The translations under genes were made by a program, and so were the position numbers. From contig JAHFBF010000006.1 in assembly GCA_023250195.1 (NCBI GenBank), positions 1 through 64,000 on the forward strand: DNA of 64,000 nucleotides, written 5' to 3'. Below the pieces are notes generated by a model. The model was given only the letters and a program-made list of their open reading frames with translations. It was not told the origin of the DNA and ran no database searches. Shown here one piece after another: positions 61,970 to 64,000 of this stretch. The stretch is from Candidatus Melainabacteria bacterium. GTDB lineage: Bacteria > Cyanobacteriota > Vampirovibrionia > 2-02-FULL-35-15. The first letter of the stretch is position 1. Each line of letters begins with the position of its first letter.

Positions 61970-62917
61970 TCATTGCAATGACACTAAGACTACTATCCCA
62001 ATCAAAGTACAAATAACCTGAAAGATAAAAAATCTCTTTACTATATCGGTCTCTTTCCACCCGATTAATTCAAAATGATGGTGTAAAGGTGCCATTTTGA
62101 ATAATCTTTTATCAATTCCAAGTAACCTTTTCGAATATTGATAACTTCCGACCTGAAGAATTACTGATAATGCTTCAATAATTGGAATGGTTGCAAAGAA
62201 GATTAAAAATAACTCAGATCTCGATGCAATTGCAAGAGCTCCAATAGTCCCGCCAATTGCTAGACTTCCAGTATCGCCCATAAAGACCTTTGCCGGGTAC
62301 CGGTTAAAATACAAAAATCCAATTAATGCTCCAGAGAAAATAAGAGAAAAAGTTAATAGCTCAAACTTTCCAGTATGGTAAAACAAAACAAAGAATCCAA
62401 GAAAACTTATTAGTGTAATACTGCCCAGAAGTCCATCTAAGCCATCTGTAAGATTGTATGAGTTGCTGGCCCCAGCAATAATAAAAAAGAACCATAGCAG
62501 ATAAAGAATATTACCCCCTTCTTTATATAGATGAAAGATTGAATAACTTACAAGAAGTTGTATTAATAGTTTTATCCACCCAGAGATTCCTTTATTGTGT
62601 TTTTTCCTGACTTTAAGGTAATCATCTATAAATCCAAGTGCTGCCATTACAAAGGTTGTACATAAAACAATAGTTAAATCCAGAGTAAGAAAATCTTTTT
62701 TTGTTAAACATAATATCAAAGTAATAAAAAATACAGGAATTAAAAAAATTAGTCCGCCTATTGTCGGGGTTTGGGATTTTTTAGTTATGTGAGAAGAAGG
62801 ACCATCTTCTCTTATGATTTGCTTTGCATTTAAGGATTTAAGGATTGGGATTAAAAATTTTCCAATAATTAACGATAAAATAAGTGAAATTATGAATAAA
62901 ATACAAGTACTTAGCAT
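61970..62917 (-). CDS. mraY: Phospho-N-acetylmuramoyl-pentapeptide transferase
   Basis: 315 residues, about ten membrane helices. Motifs: DGPSSHITKKSQTPTIGGL, FIDDYLKVRKKHNKGISG, NLTDGLDGLLG, VFMGDTGSLAIGGTIGALAI and MAPLHHHFELIGW with the His cluster. It moves phospho-MurNAc-pentapeptide to undecaprenyl phosphate to make lipid I for peptidoglycan. Slightly short but complete. It follows yggT by eight bases, and a TATAAT box overlaps the yggT stop seven bases before its ATG. Confidence 0.96.
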   Translation of the reverse strand: MLSTCILFIISLILSLIIGKFLIPILKSLNAKQIIREDGPSSHITKKSQTPTIGGLIFLIPVFFITLILCLTKKDFLTLDLTIVLCTTFVMAALGFIDDYLKVRKKHNKGISGWIKLLIQLLVSYSIFHLYKEGGNILYLLWFFFIIAGASNSYNLTDGLDGLLGSITLISFLGFFVLFYHTGKFELLTFSLIFSGALIGFLYFNRYPAKVFMGDTGSLAIGGTIGALAIASRSELFLIFFATIPIIEALSVILQVGSYQYSKRLLGIDKRLFKMAPLHHHFELIGWKETDIVKRFFIFQVICTLIGIVVLVSLQ

Positions 62918-62924
62918 ATTGCAG

Positions 62925-62930
62925 ATTATA
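62925..62930 (-). promoter_or_regulatory. -10 box of mraY (leaderless type)
   Basis: TATAAT on the minus strand, seven bases, then the mraY ATG. It contains the TAA stop of yggT. Would give mraY a separate, leaderless message besides read-through from yggT. Confidence 0.4.
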
Positions 62931-63177
62931 AAAGTCGTCCTAGAAGAGTTGTTATAAGTTGTAGTACAAAGAAACCAAGAATTGGCGAGATATCAATGCC
63001 GTTTATTGGGGGAATAATTCTTCTAAAGGGTTCAAGGAAAGGAATAAAAATTCGGTCAAGAAATCTGTAGAATCCTGAAAACCTTAAATCAGGAATCCAG
63101 GATAAAACCACCCAAATAAACATTAAAAAGGTATACCCCTGAACTAAAGTTAGTAAGATCGTTATTATTGAAGACAT
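62926..63177 (-). CDS. YggT family membrane protein
   Basis: 83 residues, two membrane helices with FLMFIWVVLSWIPDLRFSGF and the linker RFLDRIFIPFLEPFRRIIPP, then ISPILGFFVLQLITTLLG. Known: YggT-like proteins (CCB3/YlmG in cyanobacteria and plants) are linked to chromosome segregation, division sites and cytochrome assembly. Cotranscribed with mraY, eight bases apart. Confidence 0.92.
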   Translation of the reverse strand: MSSIITILLTLVQGYTFLMFIWVVLSWIPDLRFSGFYRFLDRIFIPFLEPFRRIIPPINGIDISPILGFFVLQLITTLLGRLL

Positions 63178-63263
63178 TTTGGCGTTTTAAAACCCTCTTT
63201 TTATTATTATACAGTTCCTATTTGCCTGGAGCAGTTTGCAGTGGCATGCCGCTACAAAAGACT

Positions 63264-63303
63264 CAGCCGTAGAGGATATCTCGAAAGAAACCCTCTACGG
63301 CTG
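63264..63303. repeat. GTAGAGG-type hairpin with a 12-bp stem
   Basis: CAGCCGTAGAGG and CCTCTACGGCTG pair exactly around a 16-base loop. Same core as the hairpins at 7641, 10596 and 14308. Confidence 0.65.
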
Positions 63304-63313
63304 AAAATTAAGC

Positions 63314-63343
63314 AGTAGAAGCATGCTTTAGCATGCTTCTACT
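63314..63343 (-). terminator. 13-bp perfect stem-loop after the Lys-rich ORF
   Basis: AGTAGAAGCATGC pairs exactly with GCATGCTTCTACT around TTTA. It begins six bases beyond the stop of the minus-strand 19-codon ORF and is followed by GCTTAATTTTC on that strand, so it likely ends that transcript. Confidence 0.6.
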
Positions 63344-63348
63344 TCAAA

Positions 63349-63408
63349 TTATCTTTTTCTTTTCTTTGCTGTTTTCTTTGCTGTTTTCTTTTTAGCTTTC
63401 TTTTTCAT
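63349..63408 (-). CDS. Lysine-rich microprotein (19 aa)
   Basis: ATG at 63408 with a strong AAGGAG site eight bases upstream encodes MKKKAKKKTAKKTAKKRKR and stops at TAA. Fourteen of 19 residues are Lys or Arg, with a KKTA repeat as in tails of histone-H1-like proteins. It is too short for normal gene finders. The ribosome site, the perfect stem-loop beyond the stop, and isolation between hairpins and a non-coding gap support translation. A nucleic-acid-binding peptide is plausible; nothing else is known. Confidence 0.5.
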   Translation of the reverse strand: MKKKAKKKTAKKTAKKRKR

Positions 63409-63639
63409 CCGTTTCTCCTTTCTTTCGATAATTGTTTTTTATCTAAACTTGTAAACTTCTCTTAGACACGCCACAGATTTTAATTTTTTTTCACATGAAA
63501 ATTTTAATCTGGCCAAAGTTTGATTAATCAATATAGAAGTGGGAACTATTGCCAAGTCTGTACTGTAAGTGCGTTTGTCAATTTCGCTGTCTTTGTTTTT
63601 AATTTGTTTTTTCTTAATCATTCTAAGGTTTTTATTTTT

Positions 63640-64000
63640 TGTTGTTGATATTGCTTAACAATCTTCTTTTACTACACTAATTAATTTCCCAGATATCTAT
63701 ACCCTACCTTAATAGCAAAGTAACGTTTTTTTAGAATTTAGTCAATTACAGTTTTAGAAAAATAACATTTACGATCATCATAAATGACTTTAAGACAATC
63801 AATTTGTTTCTCAAAAAGGGACTCATCTATCTAATAAATAATGATTAAATCAATTCATAAAGTAAGGTTTTGTCTGGTTTATCCAGCAAAATCTGCACAA
63901 AGCAAGGGATAGCATATTGGAAGCACTCTGCAAAGTGACACGATTTTATCAGAACATTGTGTCGTGATTTAATAATTTCTCAAAAACTCTTTTTTGTAAG
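63640..64000. other. AT-rich gap at the right edge, no gene seen
   Basis: About 360 bases with no convincing frame on either strand and no tRNA fold. A weak feature is TTTATCCAGCAAAATCTG near 63880. It may be the leader of a gene beyond the window. Confidence 0.4.

Larger units (their letters stand above)
63178..63348. other. Non-coding stretch with two long hairpins
   Basis: Between yggT and the 19-residue ORF. Contains the two hairpins at 63264-63303 and 63314-63343, listed separately. No other gene seen. Confidence 0.6.

Noticed and set aside
63439-63621. 60-residue minus-strand frame upstream of the Lys-rich ORF
   Set aside because: No ribosome site before its ATG and no recognisable sequence pattern; composition looks random. 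It could still be the 5' part of the same transcript.

Overview
The window is AT-rich, dense, unphotosynthetic-looking bacterial chromosome. It most resembles a non-photosynthetic relative of Cyanobacteria (Melainabacteria/Vampirovibrionia type). The reasons are a saccharopine-dehydrogenase-like oxidoreductase that closely matches the cyanobacterial form as I remember it (14377-15408), a PATAN/DUF4388 protein (61317-61967), separate b' and b subunits of ATP synthase in the order c-b'-b-delta-alpha, and CsaB next to a WecG/TagA-type glycosyltransferase. TolC, two HME-RND pumps, a DUF2490 protein and a large beta-barrel protein show an outer membrane. The lineage call is an inference from gene content, not from a marker-gene tree.

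Layout. 1-4.6 kb is accessory: DUF2442, a DUF4143 ATPase behind a perfect operator-like palindrome, and three secreted Cys-rich proteins, with three direct copies of a short coding relic among them. 4.6-20 kb holds tRNA-Pro(GGG), a beta-CASP metallo-hydrolase, a GH116 glycosidase, a small composite inverted-repeat element, tatA, a TrxR-like ferredoxin-NADP reductase, the oxidoreductase above, hisI, two small membrane proteins behind twin palindromes, and gltX with a relic of a second gltX start in front of it. 20-25 kb is mscS and a partial ATP synthase operon; a hicBA module sits directly upstream and the operon's promoter sequence is repeated on both sides of it. 25-35 kb has an SbcC/Rad50 ATPase, lineage-specific proteins, the bifunctional (p)ppGpp enzyme and Maf. 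34-39 kb has a secreted TPR protein followed by an 1149-residue FecR-TPR-beta-barrel fusion. 38.7-49.7 kb is two divergent heavy-metal RND systems. 49.7-54.7 kb holds a beta-carbonic-anhydrase-like protein, a Cys-less ArsR regulator and a SulP transporter around a perfect 26-bp palindrome, then divergent rpe/phzF, and an open frame of 26 uninterrupted octapeptides with no ordinary start codon. 54.7-63.2 kb has secD, a paralogue of the 28.3-kb protein, a MocR regulator, wecG/csaB, the PATAN protein, mraY and yggT. The last 0.8 kb holds hairpins and a 19-residue lysine-rich ORF.

Themes. Several genes without a Shine-Dalgarno site have a -10 box six or seven bases before the start codon, which suggests leaderless transcripts (rpe, phzF, mscS, the beta-CASP gene, mocR, wecG, mraY). 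Small palindromic repeats sit in many intergenic gaps. The best candidates for undescribed biology are the octapeptide solenoid, the FecR-TPR-barrel fusion with its TPR neighbour, the repeated 28-codon relic, the ~450-residue paralogue family at 28.3 and 56.3 kb, and the Lys-rich microprotein.
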